Of a stretch of 62,000 bases of DNA, positions 11,890 through 26,400 are shown piece by piece; the stretch's first letter is position 1, and the number at the start of each line of letters is the position of its first letter. Under the pieces are notes generated by a model. The model ran no database searches and was not told where the DNA came from. It saw only the letters and a program-made list of their open reading frames with translations. The translations under genes and the position numbers were made by a program. Origin of the DNA: Lingula anatina. Lineage: Eukaryota; Brachiopoda; Lingulata; Lingulida; Lingulidae. The DNA is taken from positions 250,485 through 312,484 of the forward strand of contig NW_019774158.1 of the NCBI RefSeq assembly GCF_001039355.2, given 5' to 3'.

Positions 11890-14754
11890 CTATGCCAGAA
11901 CTGAATATTTCTGATTCCAGTGAAGAAACAAACGATATATCAGACGATCCAAAATCACTGCTAAAAGATTCAAAGCTTGACGGCTCAATGTCGGAACTAA
12001 GTACTTCTGAATCCGGCGAGGATGCAAATGATATATCAGACAATCCAATGCTTGAAGATTCAAAATTTGACGACTCAGTGCCAGTGCTAAATATTTCTGA
12101 CTCCAGTGAGGAAACAAATGACACATCAGACGATCCTAAATCAGCGCTTGACTCTATTCCAATGTTTGATGAACTAAAATCAAATGAGGACGATGAATCA
12201 AAACTTGACGAGTCTATGCTAGTACTTAAAATTTCTGAACCCAATGATGAAACAAATGACACTTCAGGCGATCCAAAGCCATAGCTCGTAGATTCAAAAC
12301 TTGACGACTCAATGACAGTGCTAAATATTTCTGATTCCGATGAGGATGCAAACGATACATCAGACGATCCAAGGTCAGCGCTTGACTCTATCCCAATGCT
12401 GGAGGGGCTAAAGTCGAATGCGGATGATGAGTCAAAGCTTGAAATCTCAATACTAGAACTATAAATTTCTGAAGCGGCAGATGACACATAGGGTATGTCA
12501 GACGATCCCAAATCAATGCTTGATAAAGAATCGGACGATGCATAAGACGACATAAATTCGGAACTTAAAAATTCTGATGTAGATAGAACAGCGGATATAT
12601 CCGAGTCTGAAAAAGTGTCAGAAGCTTCTGAATATGATGCAAATATGGAGGCATCCGAAGTTGGTGGAATATATGAGACATCAGAACTTGACGGAATGTT
12701 GGAGAAATCGGAACTCGGTGAGGCTACGGAAACATCCGAACTTGATGGGATAACTGAGTCATCAGAGCTTGAGATGGAGTCATCTGAACTGATTGGATTA
12801 ACAGAAACATCCGAACTTGATGGAATGAATGAGATATCCGAGCTAGATAAAAATAAAGAAACATCAGAACTGGTTGAAATATCGGAGATGTCCGAACTCG
12901 ACGCGAATATGGAGACATCCTCACTGGAAGGAAATAAAATGTCTGAGCTTGATGGGATAACTGAGTCATCAGAGCTTGTTGGAAAAGCGGAAACATCCGA
13001 ACTGGATGGGATAATTGATTCATCAGAGCTTGATGGAAACGCGGAAACATCTGAACTGGATGGGATAAGTGATATATCCGAGCTAGATGAAATCCAAGAA
13101 ACATCAGAACTTGAGAAAATATCGGAGATGTCTGAACTCGACACAAATATGGAAGCATCCTCACTTGAAGAAGATGAAATGTCTGAGCTTGACGAAAACG
13201 CAGAAACAACTGAGCTTGATGGGAAAACTGTGTCAACGGAGGTTGAGGAGAAAAATGAAATATCTGAACTGGTTGGAATAGCGGAGACATCTGAACTTGA
13301 TTGAATGGCGGAGATATCCGAACTTGGCGAGAAATCAGAGATGCCTGAAGTTGATGGGATTACTGAATCATCGGAACTTGATGGGATAAAGGAGTTATCT
13401 GAACTAGTTGCAAAAATTGCAGTGTCTGAGCTAGATGGAAAAGAGGATAAATCCGAAGGAATAAATGAGGCATCTGAACCGCTTTGTATAGCGGAACCAT
13501 CAGGCGATGAACTAGATACTGCAGATTCTGTTGTTGAACTAAGAACATCTGTCACTGACGGTGAACTGAAAACCGCTGAATCTGTACTTGAAATAGGGAC
13601 TGGTGACTGTGATGCAAGATCAGATATTGGTGGTTCTACGGATGCACTAGGGATTATCGTGTCTGAAGCTGAAGTAGAAACTGCATTATCTGTTGTTGAA
13701 CCAGGGACTATCGAGTCTGATGCTGAAGTAAAGACCACAGAATCTGTTGTTGAGCCAAAGGCTACCGAGTCTGTTGTTGAACTAGACGCTGGCGAGTCTG
13801 TTGTTGACAGGGCTATTGAATCTGTTGTTGAACTTAACACTGGTGAGTCTGTTGTTGAACCAAGGGCTATAGAGTCTGTTGTTGAACTAAACACTGCCGA
13901 GTCTGATGTTGAACTAAACACTGGTGAGTCTGTTGTTGAGCCAAGGGCTATCGATTCTGATGTTGAACTAAACACTGCCAAATCTGTCGTTGAACCAAGG
14001 GCTGTCGAGTCAGATGTTGAACTTAACAATGGTGAGTCTGTTGTTGAACCAAGGGCTACCGTGTCTGTTGTTGAACTAGACGCTGGCGAGTCTGTTGTTG
14101 ACAGGGCTATTGAGTCTGTTGTTGAACTAAACACTGGTGAGTTTGTTGTTGAACTAAACACTGGCGAGTCTGTTGATGAACTAAACACTGCCGAGTCTGA
14201 TGTTGAACTAAACACTGGTGAGTCTGTTGTTGAACCAAGGGCTATCGAGTCTGTTGTTGAACTAGACACTGCCGAATCTGTTGAACCAAGGGCTATCGAG
14301 TCTGATGTTGAACTAAACACTAGCAAGTCTGTTGTTGAACTAAACACTGGCGAGTCTGTTGTTGAACTAAACACTGCCGAGTCTGATGTTGAACTAAACA
14401 CTGGCGAGTCTGTTGTTGAACCAACTATCGAATCTGATGCCGAAGTAACGACTGCTGAGTCTGTTGTTAAATCAGGGGCTATAGAAACTGAGTCTGACGC
14501 TGAAGTGACGACTGCTGAGTCTGTTGTTGAACTTAACACTGCAGAGTTTGTAACTGGTGAACTAAAGACTGCTGTGTCTGTTGTTGAGTTTAACACTTCT
14601 GACCCTGTTGTTGAACCAGGGACTACCGAGACAGACGCTGAACTAGATACTGCTGAGTCTGAGGCTGTGATAGAGAGAGCGGAATCTGAGGCCGAATTTG
14701 ATACCGTGCTGACGGCTGATTCACTGGTTACACTTGATCCCACTAATCCAGGAG
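11890..14754 (-). CDS. Large Ser/Asp-rich tandem-repeat exon (secreted matrix- or mucin-like), 3' end missing
   Basis: One minus-strand frame stays open for about 2.87 kb, about 950 residues, until the contig join. The true C-terminus is not present. Ser dominates, with Asp, Thr and Val. Three zones follow one another: 9-residue STTDSPVFS-type repeats (about residues 30-400), SSSDVSAFP-type 9-residue repeats (about 430-700), and a longer Ser/Glu repeat of roughly 40-50 residues with GSSDVSF and ESEIFS cores (about 750-950). Many Ser residues precede acidic ones, as in targets of secretory-pathway or CK2-type kinases. There is no Cys and no globular domain. The exon starts after a TTGTAG acceptor; the frame has an in-frame TGA eight codons upstream and no nearby ATG, so it is an internal exon. 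It resembles acidic phosphoproteins of mineralised tissue in composition only; function is inferred. Confidence 0.6.
12610..14560. repeat. 27-bp coding minisatellite
   Basis: Plus-strand units such as GAGTCTGATGTTGAACTAAA plus 7 bases recur every 27 bases through 13750-14560. A diverged 27-bp family (CATCCGAACTTGATGGAATG core) fills 12610-13440. Unit length is a multiple of three, so the repeat can expand without breaking frame. It leaves more than one frame open on both strands. Confidence 0.9.
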
Positions 14755-17700
14755 CTACAACGAAGTATCAAAAATTCTAATAACAAATATGAAATAATCG
14801 CTTTTTTGGACACGTTACAAATTCAATGCACATGAATTTTATTTTGTTGACATACTTCGAATTCTACGCCATGCGCAATACAATCATCAAATATCTGATC
14901 AATATGATATTTGCATGTAGCTTATACATGAAAGACCTCTTACGACTTTTACCATTCAATAATTGAATTCTATTTCCTATATTTGTCAATTCTTCCGTAT
15001 ACAACTTTCGTTTATGCGACAAATTAATTGTTCAAATTTTATTATCATGGTTTGGATCAAGCTGGAAATAAATCAAAATCATACAGCAATTTGTTATTGA
15101 GGCAATACATACACAAAGTTAGTGATTTAAAGTGAGTACCCTTGACCCGTGGGTCGTCAGTACAGGGCTACGTGAATAACAATGTTTTTTTAAAATTAAT
15201 TTTCCAAATGTTTTGCTCACATTTGTCAAACAGTAACGAGGATCACATATAATCTTATAGCGAGCTTAAGCATGCCTTAGGCCCAGTGCAGGATGTACGA
15301 CTTGCTCACAATTTCTTTTTCACCTGACCTAATTGGCGTTAAACTTTTCTATGGCAAAAATGAAAAACCTTGGATATGTCTACACTATTCTCGCAATCAA
15401 CCCGGTATACCATACACAAAACTTTGAAAAAATTTTAACAGGAATTTGTACCATGTTTAGTCTTTTTAAGGTCTACTCGAAAAAGCGACTTTATTCTTTA
15501 AGGAAAAATGATAGTATATCTTTACATACCTATGACACACAACAGTGTCAGCAGAAGGACCCTCTTCCATGGCCGAATATCGGGCTGTGTTCTCGAGGCC
15601 ATTTTGTTTCAGATGTTTGACAATTCTCACTTATTTTCTAGTTGCCGCCATCGAAATAGCTAGAAAGAATAAAAATGTTCTTTAGGATTTATGTCTGTTG
15701 TGCATACCGCTTTTAATAACAGGGAAAAACGCTGTTAGGTTACATAAGAAATGCTGTGATGTGGTTGGATGTTAACATAGAACTTATAAATCGATGTAAA
15801 ATATATCAATTATGAGTGTCTTTACAAAATAACATTTTGATTTACCACAAGATATCATTTTAATGCAGTACTGAATAAAAACTGATCTTGAATCAAATTA
15901 AAACTTTAAAAATGCATGCAGTTCGTGGTCTTTATAACAAGGATGAAAAATTAACTGAAATAACCTTTCGAAAAATGCCAATAACATAGGATCCCGTTAT
16001 GAGTTCCTTAAGATTGTATTTCCAATAAGCAACCGTAAGCTTAAAATTACTACGGTCTTCGATAACCTCGATTTACGTGTCTTTTTGGATTATTTATTCG
16101 CGAGATATGTATATGTTAGAGTTATTGAAAAGCGTCCCAATTTACAGTGTACAACAGCGTATTGAAAAGTAAAAATCCTGTGGAACCCATAAGAACTTCA
16201 AATACGCAAAAATTGACAGGGGCTATAGAACGTGCAACTGACCTTGGCGTATGTCAAAGGGAGGACTTACCTGACAAGTAGCCTACCTTCCCCAACATGC
16301 AAGGCTAACAAAGGTGTGTTATGCGATGTAATGTAACACAAAATGGACAAGTGACGAAATGTGCGTGTATGAGGGTGATTCATATTGGCTTTGTCACCAT
16401 AATGTGCTGTAGAACCGTATAGAGGTGATACTGTTACAGGCGACATACACGGACGCATAGTTAGATCGGTCACTGGAAGGAGTGGTGGGTTTGCATTATA
16501 CAGAAGTCGAAAAATTTGATAACCTCAATAGAAATGAACGTCGGAACCAAAACACACACACACCCTTTCTCTCCCTCTCTCTCCCTCTCTCTCTCTTTGT
16601 GTGTGTATATGTGTGTGTGTGTGTACGTAAACTGTGAGAAAAAGAGAGAGAGAGGGTGGGGATATCACCCAGGAAAGCAGATGTCATTAAGATTATCGAT
16701 AGACATTTTCATTTTTTACATTTAAATTTCCAAGGCTTTGTCACCAGTTTTAACTGTAAAATTCAGGCTTGCCATTCTTTAACCTGATGCAGGTAGCAAT
16801 GACTCTTACAGTCCTGTCGACAGGTGATAATTATTTAATCATTTCATGGGCGTTACCGTACGTATGGACTGTCTTGAGTTGTCACGTGGGGTTACTCATG
16901 CCAAGACACTCCGAACTATGTTTCACAAATGATCTGAAGTTTTATTTTCATGAGATCAGCTAATTACAATCCGAGAAAAATCTATAATAACTCACAAAAA
17001 GTACAACGCCTAACTATAAGTTCAGCTTGTGTAAAGTAAAATGTGAACGCTTCAAGAGACCCGAATATTCGTGTACAAAACGCACTGCCTCTAGCTTTTA
17101 TGCCTCTAGCTTTAAAATGAAAGTACAGAGGGTGCCGAAAATTAACCATACATTCAACTGAGAGTAACAGCTAATTTGTCACTGGTGGTAATAAAAGTAT
17201 AAGAAACACAGTCTCTCACTTTATAATATAATCATACCATGCTGAAGGCACTATCCTGAAGGTACAGTTTAGTTAAAACATATTATCATCCAGGCCCGCG
17301 GACAGACAGGGATCCATACGCATGGTAAATCATCTGACGTAGAGTTGCATATATATATGACAAAATATAATGCAATACTTAGAATTTATAATCGGGCAAA
17401 TTGTGTGTGAATATATAATTAACACATCCATCATGTCCCTGTCCAGTAGTTATACTAGACCATAATTTAAAATACTATCGGTTGCATAAATCAATATTGA
17501 AATTTGACAACTTCGTGTTAAATAAGTGATATAAGTAATACCATGTTCAATTGATTATCCATGCGTATCAAACATTCTGATGGTTTTCAGTGTGTGATGA
17601 TAAGGTTTTCTAGTATATTTTACATTTGTCTTGGCCTGAAACGACATTCATCGGTATCATTTTCTGTAAAAAAAAAAGAAAAAAGAAAAAAAAAAAAAAA

Positions 17701-20700
17701 ACAAGCTTTACGTTACTCATACTAATAACACCTGATCAATTCGTGAAACCACTTACATATTTGAAATTACATATTTATTCATATCTTAAAGTTGATTTAA
17801 AATAGATTGTAGACCTGTGAAAACTTAAGACCATGGAAGCCAAATATATAACTCCTATATTCAATGATTTTCATCGTAATGCGTCAGCAATCTTGTTCGA
17901 AATCAAATATGCATCAAATCATACCCCAGATTTTAGCCAGACGACTTTACTTTCCTGCTCGAATTTCAGATGGTTATCAATCTTACTTATAATTGAGAAG
18001 TATTCACTGTATAGCTGGATGCCGAAGATGGCAACACAGCAAAGATGACATCTATAATTGAACATTCAAAAGGTGATTCGTTTCATGTAGAATCTCCTAC
18101 GCTTTGTTCGCGTATAAAAAGCTTTGAGTTACATTTCGCACATGCTTTTGGGAGAAAAGTGTCTATTTTCAGTTTGTTACTGCATCACAAGGACAATAAA
18201 CCTCTACTCCACCCATATCTTTTCTATTAAGACGCTTCGGTCAGCTACTGAGCTTGAACAGGACGAGATCGCCATTGATCGGGCTCATTGTACAGTGATA
18301 ATAAAACTGTGTTGGGCGGTCATATATGGGATCAATGCTATTGTTCTCTTCTATTTGGGGGTCAAAGTCACAAAAGGAGAGGGGTCATTCACATGGGCGT
18401 CACTACTCAGTCGGTCTTTCCCGAGAAGGAGGACAGCAACTGTTGGTATTTCCCGCGGGTAGAATAGAAGTTCCTGGTTGCTCGCTGCATTTTCTCCAGT
18501 GCAACATTTTGTAGCAAAAGGTTTTCTTAACGAAACTGTACAATTTACACCACTTTTGGTAATAATTCAACTCAACCTATTGAACTGCAAAAGCCAAGGT
18601 CTTAAACGAACGTTTTCCACGCAGAAAATGTCTCATCGAGCGTTTGCAAATTTGCATTGGTGTTTACTGGTGCACGGCAGTCATGGTACCACTCGTCTTT
18701 GATATTGGGTAACAGCCGTGCCATTTTATATCGTAGCAAGTCAGAAATGTGGACACACACTGCGACCTTTTCCTTTCTCGACTTCGTAAATAAAGATTTA
18801 TCTGATCATTGTGTTAATCCAGCTCTGAACATTTAAAGACCAAATAAAAACGTTCATGTTCCTCGCATTAAAGTCATTGGAAATGCACTATGATTACGGT
18901 GAATTGATTAGATCGGGGCGACACGTAACCTCGCATGATCAAAACTTTGAATTATACAATAAATGCATAAAACAGAGAATAAAACAGTGAAGGATCATAA
19001 AAAGGGAATAAAACTTGCGGCGTCTAATGACATTTATGAGAAATATTTTAAACTTGCTTGACTTTTAATATCAGTCGCATATAAAGTGAGAAGTCCGTGC
19101 GACAAAATTCCACTGTAGTGCTCCGGTTTACCCTTCATTGGTAAACGTTATCCAGTGACTGTATGTTGGCTAAGAAATAGTGCCACTGTACTCCTCACAG
19201 CAGGATTACGTATTTAAACATATTTAACATATATTAAACATATTTAACATATATTTTGTGAATTAAAGGTTAAATCATATGATTAACACAACAGGCAAGA
19301 GAATTACGTGCAGTCATGTATTCGCACTTTCTTAGATGTCAGTTTTTGTGGTTTGACAACTGCACGTGGATAAATTGACTTAAAAATTTAGAAGGCTTGG
19401 TGACATTAAGATAATCTTGTCTATAATCAAGTAAATTTGCAATATAGTTAGACAACTTACAACATGAAACCTCAGAAATCTTTGTACATAGTACATTTTT
19501 CACAAAATACTATATTTGTCTAATAAGTATAAAAAAGTATAATTATATACATATATAACCCACTATGAACATGTGATCACCACCATCCCCCCCCCCCCAA
19601 AAAAAAATGCTTTCACCTCACGTGGTGAAAACCGCACACAAAGTCTTATTCCTACCCATCCTCAATTCCAAGAAAGCTGGTATTTATTGTCAACCAAAAA
19701 AGGACACGCGGCTGTACATGGCCAATACTCCTTTCGGCGTTTTATTGTTGTCACATATCCACCCAAACTTAGCCCAGCGCATCCTATTTCAACTTCGATA
19801 TTGAAAGGAGTTAAAAGATCAGGTGTTCCCCTTTTGTAAAGCAAAGCAAGTGGTATTTAAATTATATAATACCCAGTTGGGCGCTATATAGCTATATATT
19901 TCTTCCCCACTTAAGTATGAAACAAGGTACAGTTAGTGCGTTTACATTTAACTGCGCATGGAGGCTCTACACTGGGATTTAGAAGTACTATTTGTATGCC
20001 AATCATTCCCAAAAGTGGCAACGATACTAACTTCATAATAAAAAATATTTTTATGAATAATAAACTATTTTCAAATTCCAACAAAATGGGAAGCAAACGT
20101 ATTACCTAATTAACAATTACCTCCATATTATAATATATTAGGTAATTTCCTCACAAGCTTTAACCTGCCACAATACATGTTAAGGAAAATTGTGTCTGTA
20201 TTTGCAAAGGTCAATATTTTTGACACATACGTGGTAATTTTCCTGTAACCTTTTTATCAATGTGACAAAAAGATTAAGACTGGATAGTGGAGTACATGGT
20301 AATGGCTGAAAGATCATCCGAAAATTTTGTAGAACTAAAAGGTAGGAAAAGTGGACGGCATACTCCAAAATTATTAATGGTGTCCAAGGAAATATTATGA
20401 AGAAGGACACATTTTGTTTGGGTGTAGAATATGTCCAGGAGGTCCTTACAAAGCACCTGTGTGCCAGTGTCAACCCCTCATCCCTTTAATTATACCACCA
20501 GCAATGCTGTAATAATACGACGGTCATTCTCTTACAGCGAGTTAGAGGTTATTTCTCGTTTAATAAGCACCTCTGTCACGATAAGTACAGGTATATATGT
20601 ACCTGGAGAACAGGTGGGTGTTAAGAGAATATTTAAACAGTTATTATAATAACAATGCATGAGGCAGCTTGCATGAGATTATGACTATGGCAGTTGCAGG

Positions 20701-22015
20701 CTATTTCTGATATCGGAGACAAGGAGGGATCGAGGGAGGGATTGTGTGAAGGGTACAGAGAGAGAGAGAGAGAGAGAGAGTGAGAGAGTCTCATAATGCA
20801 GTCCAATGCATAGGGCATATTGCATTCCACAAAAAAGTGATTCTCTTTGTTACGTATGTAACGTAATTTGTACTTGCCCCATTTTGTTAACTGTTTCATA
20901 CTATAGTTCCCCAATTATAAGAAGAAATCAACATAAAAAAATTAATATTAAAATTTTTGTGGAAATGATCCATGCTTAAATGATACTGAACGTTTTTTCA
21001 TATGGTCAATTACAAAATAAATCACCCGTGGTCTGAAGAATTTTATTTCCCCTAACCTGGCAAATCTTACTATACAGGTAGGATGATCCAACCCATGTAT
21101 GCATTCATTAACAATATTGCTTTCTGTTATATACGCACTTCAATGTATAAATATATTAATTATCATCAATAGAAATAATGTATTGCGGAATATGTTGCCT
21201 TTTGTAGTATATGGCCACTTTATCTTCTCTTTTGGTCATTGGACATTGACAATTGCCCTGGTCATCGGACATTGACAATTGCCCGGTTTTATGGCTCTTA
21301 AATGGAGAAATTGATAGTAGATCTTATATAAAAGACAATAAACAGACTTAAGATACTGCAATATAAAGACGACACTATTACCAAATCGTAACTAAATGGG
21401 CTTAGGGCTGTTTTTAATTGTGTCTTTGGTCATTGGCAACATCACTGAGTAATACAGACTATATATACTCAAGTGGCATTGATTCTTCAAGATTAATAAT
21501 ACTTGAAACAAACGGATTATACCTTCCAGAATGTAACGGAAATAACTGTCTTTTGCCTTTGGAATCTTAAAGCGATTTGATACAAATTGGCGATTGCATA
21601 CGTTTGTATCGATTTTCGTTGCTGCGGCACGCCCATTATTAATAAATCAACCGGCAACCCTCATACTGGAAAACTATGCTTTGAAATAAAGGCGCTTAAA
21701 ATGATCTTACCTTTTTCCTTGCGAAACTTCGTCAAACGTCGCCTCCAATTGCTGCGTTATATCCCAAAAGACGCAGCAGCTTTTAGAGAGCCCGTTTTTT
21801 TTGTACACAGCCGTTCTCTTTCACCTTCTCCAAGATATTATTTCAAACGTCAGTATATAGCGCGTAACAAGTAATCCTTGGGAATCCCTCTTATACAGTC
21901 GTGCGTATTTGTTATCCGAGTAGTATGGTATATAATAATCCCAAATAACAAAGAAACCAACTACAACTGGCCCACAACAATTTTTTTAAAAAGAAAAGTC
22001 GTGATTAATATTTAC
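14755..22015. other. Non-coding block, second version (probable intron of the Ser/Asp gene)
   Basis: Counterpart of 588-8958 without the MITE and without the 0.6-kb extra segment. It contains CT/GT (16561-16624) and GA (20757-20788) microsatellites, a mixed A-rich run (17669-17701) and a short local duplication at about 21245-21285. No coding exon is supported. Confidence 0.4.
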
Positions 22016-22222
22016 CTTCCGTGATCACTAGTAATCCTGTAAGAGGTGGGTTCAATTTGAACTTCACTCTGACCCCGCCCTCGTTAACGCCAAACCACGC
22101 GTGCAGTTGACCACTATAGCTCGGCAGAGCCACTGATGATGTAACCACGCTCTGCGTTAAACTTAACAGTACTAGTACTGGGTTCCACACGTGGAGCGAG
22201 GATGATACAGTCCACCCAGGGT
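22016..22222 (-). CDS. Highly conserved candidate exon, second version
   Basis: Nearly identical to 8959-9165, with the same GAAG|GTAAAT donor at 22010-22015 and the same protein frame (HAWFGVNEGG, LTGLLVITE). It splices in phase to the acceptor at 14754. The conservation contrast with its flanks is the main reason to call it an exon. The 5' limit is uncertain: upstream of the T-run near 22222 the two versions are in different frames. Confidence 0.4.
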
Positions 22223-24381
22223 AAAAAATACCCAGTCACTACCGAAGCGTCCGGTGGTCAGTATGCGGTGACTCCAGTACCTTGTTGACCTCAATATGAC
22301 CAAGCCCAACGAGCCACTGTTTATTCGAATCAATGCCCACACTGGCGGCTTATTGTTACATTAGCTTAATCGAAGAGGGCGTGTTTGCCAACGGTTTAAA
22401 TATACAGGGGGTTGGTCCACCGAGTTTCCAGACTTACTGCTCTAAAGCAGCGAGCTATAGTAGATATAAAATAATAATGATAAAAGAGATGATAGTGCAG
22501 ATTAAAAAAAAAAAAATAGTGAATGAACCGTTTTTGAATGTAACGTAATGCGCTGAAAACTGTTGTGGAATTCCCACCTTTGAAAATTCCGCCCTTGAGA
22601 TTTTACGTGCAGTTGTTTTTTAAAATGTGTAAAAGTCTAGAACTTTTTTAAAGACTGCAAGCGATAAAGATTGTTTAATATCCTTATGAAATAAACTAAC
22701 GCTCACCATTAAATATAATTAATTTAGCACAGATCCAGTTGTTAATTCTGTGATTTGAATACCGTGCGTTTGTCACGCTGCAAAATTTATCCGTTTTGTG
22801 AGCTATTTGAGCGTTGTTATTCAAATTGTTTTTCTTTTCAGGAAAAAGAAAAGCGTGTAAAAGGGAAATATGTGTAAATGCGCCTATCAATGCCATTGCA
22901 TTTCTTATCTGTATCAGCCCGTTTGCATATCATTACAAAATAATATCTTTCGCACGACAAGAGAGAACTGAATAATTTCATAATCGATTACTCTTTGGGT
23001 GTATTACAATTCTGCTCATAACAATACTTGCGCGCCAACGCCCAAAGTATAAATAGCAAATAAGAAAAGTGGACACCAAATACAATGCACGCGGTACCTG
23101 TTCGATTAGACTATTACAAAAGACGATTTCAGACTCCTACTAAGCAAACACGCGCTTAATGTCCAAGCTGCCGGAGAAAGGTGAAATTACACTAAGTACG
23201 GACCATTGAATGTCGTGAAGGGTCCCGCTCTCGTATTACTGAAGATTTAAGGACTGTACCTACACTTTGTAAATACGACAACACCCTGCGTTGTATTGTT
23301 GGTTGTTTATCTTCTGGTTTTTCAGGTCAAGGTTGTTTTTCGGGATATGTTTTCCTGTACCAGAGAAGATTTTTAAAATTTCGGTTTGCTACTAGTAGCT
23401 ACAATTAAATGTAGCATTATGGAAAACTGAACGATGCACCAGGCGTAGGTTTTGCCGGTTGTTGCGCGCGATAAACCTTCCGGATTGTGGCTGCAGACAA
23501 TAAACGCCATTTTACATCTTTTCTAAATAGGAATTTAAGAGAGCCTCACAAAACTGAACATTTATTTTGTAAATAATAAATAATAGTGTTAATAAAATTT
23601 TAAAATATGCCTTAATTGTCGATGAAGATGATATTTTTATCGTTGAAGTTACAAAAGGTGATTACGAAATTCTAAACAATGTGTAATTGAATAAAGACAA
23701 ATATTCATGGTTTCGCGGGCAAGCCCTCTTAAATCAACTTCTGATAGAAATAGCAACACTTCTTACGCATGGAAAATGTATATAAAATGAGAAAAACACA
23801 CATTTACATATTATAAGTTTGTCTTTATTCTCCATCTAGTTTACGCAGTGCGTGGGAAATTTGTTTAAATATACAAGGACGTTACTTGGCAATCCGTTTC
23901 TTGCAATGCAAACCAGCCCTCCCCCCCTCCACAAAAAAAAAAAAAAAAAAAAAAAACTTTTTTTACGAAGATAAAAAAATGTCCAAGTATCAGCCAAGTG
24001 TTGGGCCCTCTATCCTAGAGTGCACTACATATTGATTAACTTTGACCCATTCCACAACTTTCACCCTAAGACATACAGCAAATACACCTGTAAAATATGT
24101 TCTCACCAGTACCACAACAAGAACTATCCAACCTTTACACCCCAACTGATTCCTTATGGCATACCATGGGTGAAAAGAAAAAAAAGGGAAAAAAAACAAT
24201 ATTGCACTTTGCTTACACAACAGATATTCTAATTTTGATCAGTCCATTCTCAAGTACCACCCATACCAACATTACGAATTCATACACATAATTACATCAG
24301 TATACAGTGTAAACTATGTCTGTTATATTACAAGGTATAAGAGACCAGCTGTTTGAAAGCATGGAAAGAAGGTTGTCAACA
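22223..24381. other. Non-coding block, second version
   Basis: Counterpart of 9166-11385. The frame that starts near a TATA-like box at 23048 is interrupted by TAA at about 23157. Probable V-ATPase F 3' UTR sequence lies at the right end. No gene is supported. Confidence 0.5.
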
Positions 24382-26400
24382 CTATCTCAAGTCTTCAGCT
24401 GAAAACATGCCCTAAAAAGAGAAAAATAATGTAATAACTGGCATGATCACAAAGGGGAGACTTTAAAAATACTTTGAATTCTGGTTTTCATCCCATTTTT
24501 TGCATATATACAATATCAGGGATCCTGTAAAAACATCAAACCAAAAATTGTCTGACAATACAATTTCAAATTCGTCTCTTATTATAGAAATGATGTGAAC
24601 AAGAGGAAATTCATTGGAAGAGAACAATGTAAAAGTAAGTGTATAAAACCTCAATTTTGGCTCACATTTACAGATGTGAAGTACAGAACCCTATTTTTGA
24701 ATATAAAAAATAAAAAGTGTATAAAAAGAGTTACCCTGGCCCTCCTGAGTATGGAGTCTTTAGCTGGATCATAGGGATGTTCTTTACTAGGAATCTCCAA
24801 CACTGCAGGAATGGGTTGTGTATAGACATCAATGATATGACGGATCATTTCAGCTATCTGAAAAAAAAAAAAAAAGAAAGTGACCAGTGTTTTAAAGCAA
24901 ATGCACATAAGTGGCTGGCTGAATTTTTTTCACTAGGGTAAAGGCAGGTATTTTTGTAGATGCGTTAGGAGTGGTAACACTTTGCTGTTGCTCAACTAAC
25001 ACACTCTTGTGTCAAACTGTGACAAAAGTCGGTCACTTATTCAGTTGTGCTATAATATAACCAAAATGGGGTAAAATGGACTACTGTAGGAAAAAAAGTT
25101 ATAATTTCCAAGCTAGATTTCTCAACACATAAGAACCTTCAGCATATCCAACCATAAATAGCACAGACCCCCCCCCCCAAAAAAAAAGTACTTACATGCT
25201 GATTTATCAAAATAATAGCAATATCATCTCTAGTAACTAGGGCCTTGAAACCATCTTCTATTTCTGCGATACTAGTTGCTGAAAATATCATAACAAAAGA
25301 AAAAGTTGTATACAAATAATACAAAGTAACCAAATATCCACTTTTTATCTCTGATACTAAATATACTACTCAGAAAGATAATTTTTAAAATACACAAAAA
25401 TTTAGCAATCCAGTAACCTATTTTTGAAGGAAAATTATCTGCAAATAACTTCCAAGCTGTCCTTACATTTTATGTATCTATTATATTTCACTGTAATTTA
25501 CTGTCATTTTATCTTTAAGACATTGCACATCTGTGAAACTGTAAATTTCGTCAGTATATGGTGATACATAGTTTGTATATGATAATCTAAAATCAGTTGT
25601 TACTATACTTTTTCTTACAATATAAAACCAATTACTTATAATTTTCTGACTTTATCTTACTAGATATTTATACCTCATTTCCTTACCTTTGTCTACCACC
25701 AAAAAGTTTGGCTGCCTGTGTCTGTTGACCTCTCCTATGCCTCCCATCAGAAAACCTGTACATGTGTCCTGAAACAGAAAGAGTTTATTGAAATATATTA
25801 ATATATTGGGGTAAACGAAGATTAGCAAACTTAGGGCAACAGCTGCTGGTCAGATTGGAAAATTAGTAGTCTGGGGCCATTGGGTTAGTGGTTATTGTCA
25901 ATGATGATGACCAATTTTTATTAAAACTCTTACTCAGTTTACAATGTCAGTTAAAATACATCTGATAATTTAATCTGAATTATGACAAACCAGTATCTGA
26001 TTAGTCAATATTTCAATTACAGGGTATTTGCTACCAAATATTATCATCCTGTAGATGAGAAAAATTACGGAAATGAGGAATACAGGTTATAAGATGTAAC
26101 TGACAAAGACAAGATACCGACATTTAAACTAAATATAGAATTTTGAAGGTAGCACTAAAGAGTGAACCAAAACAGCAAAGAGTCACCCTCAGTACCAGGG
26201 GAATCATGTGACTAGTGCGGTCACCAGAGCACCGGAAAATGGGCCTAATACACACATCTATAAGTCATTTGTTTATATGTATCCTACATATTCGAGGAAA
26301 TATATCTGTTAAATGTGCCTTACGAATTTCAAAATAAAACAGTACTTACTTCATCGCCAATTACTGCAATTAATCGACCTCTTGCGCTGGAGTGAGCCAT
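24382..26400 (-). CDS. ATP6V1F: V-type proton ATPase subunit F
   Basis: Five exons read on the minus strand: 26350-26400, 25687-25768, 25196-25278, 24735-24857 and 24382-24411. All junctions have GT/AG and the phases close to 369 nt, 122 residues. It begins [17 protein letters not shown] and contains [25 protein letters not shown], the family signature [15 protein letters not shown] and SILRRAR, and ends GMFSAEDLR. Human ATP6V1F is 119 residues with the same ending. Subunit F sits in the central rotor stalk of the V1 sector and helps couple ATP hydrolysis to proton pumping in endomembranes. It is intact and divergently arranged with the TMUB-like gene. Exons 4 and 5 also occur at 11386-11862. 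Confidence 0.97.

Noticed and set aside
1-24872. True segmental duplication of the 11-kb block
   Set aside because: Possible, but the n exactly at the restart, the polymorphic MITE empty site and the same behaviour at every other join make allelic or overlapping contigs the simpler reading.
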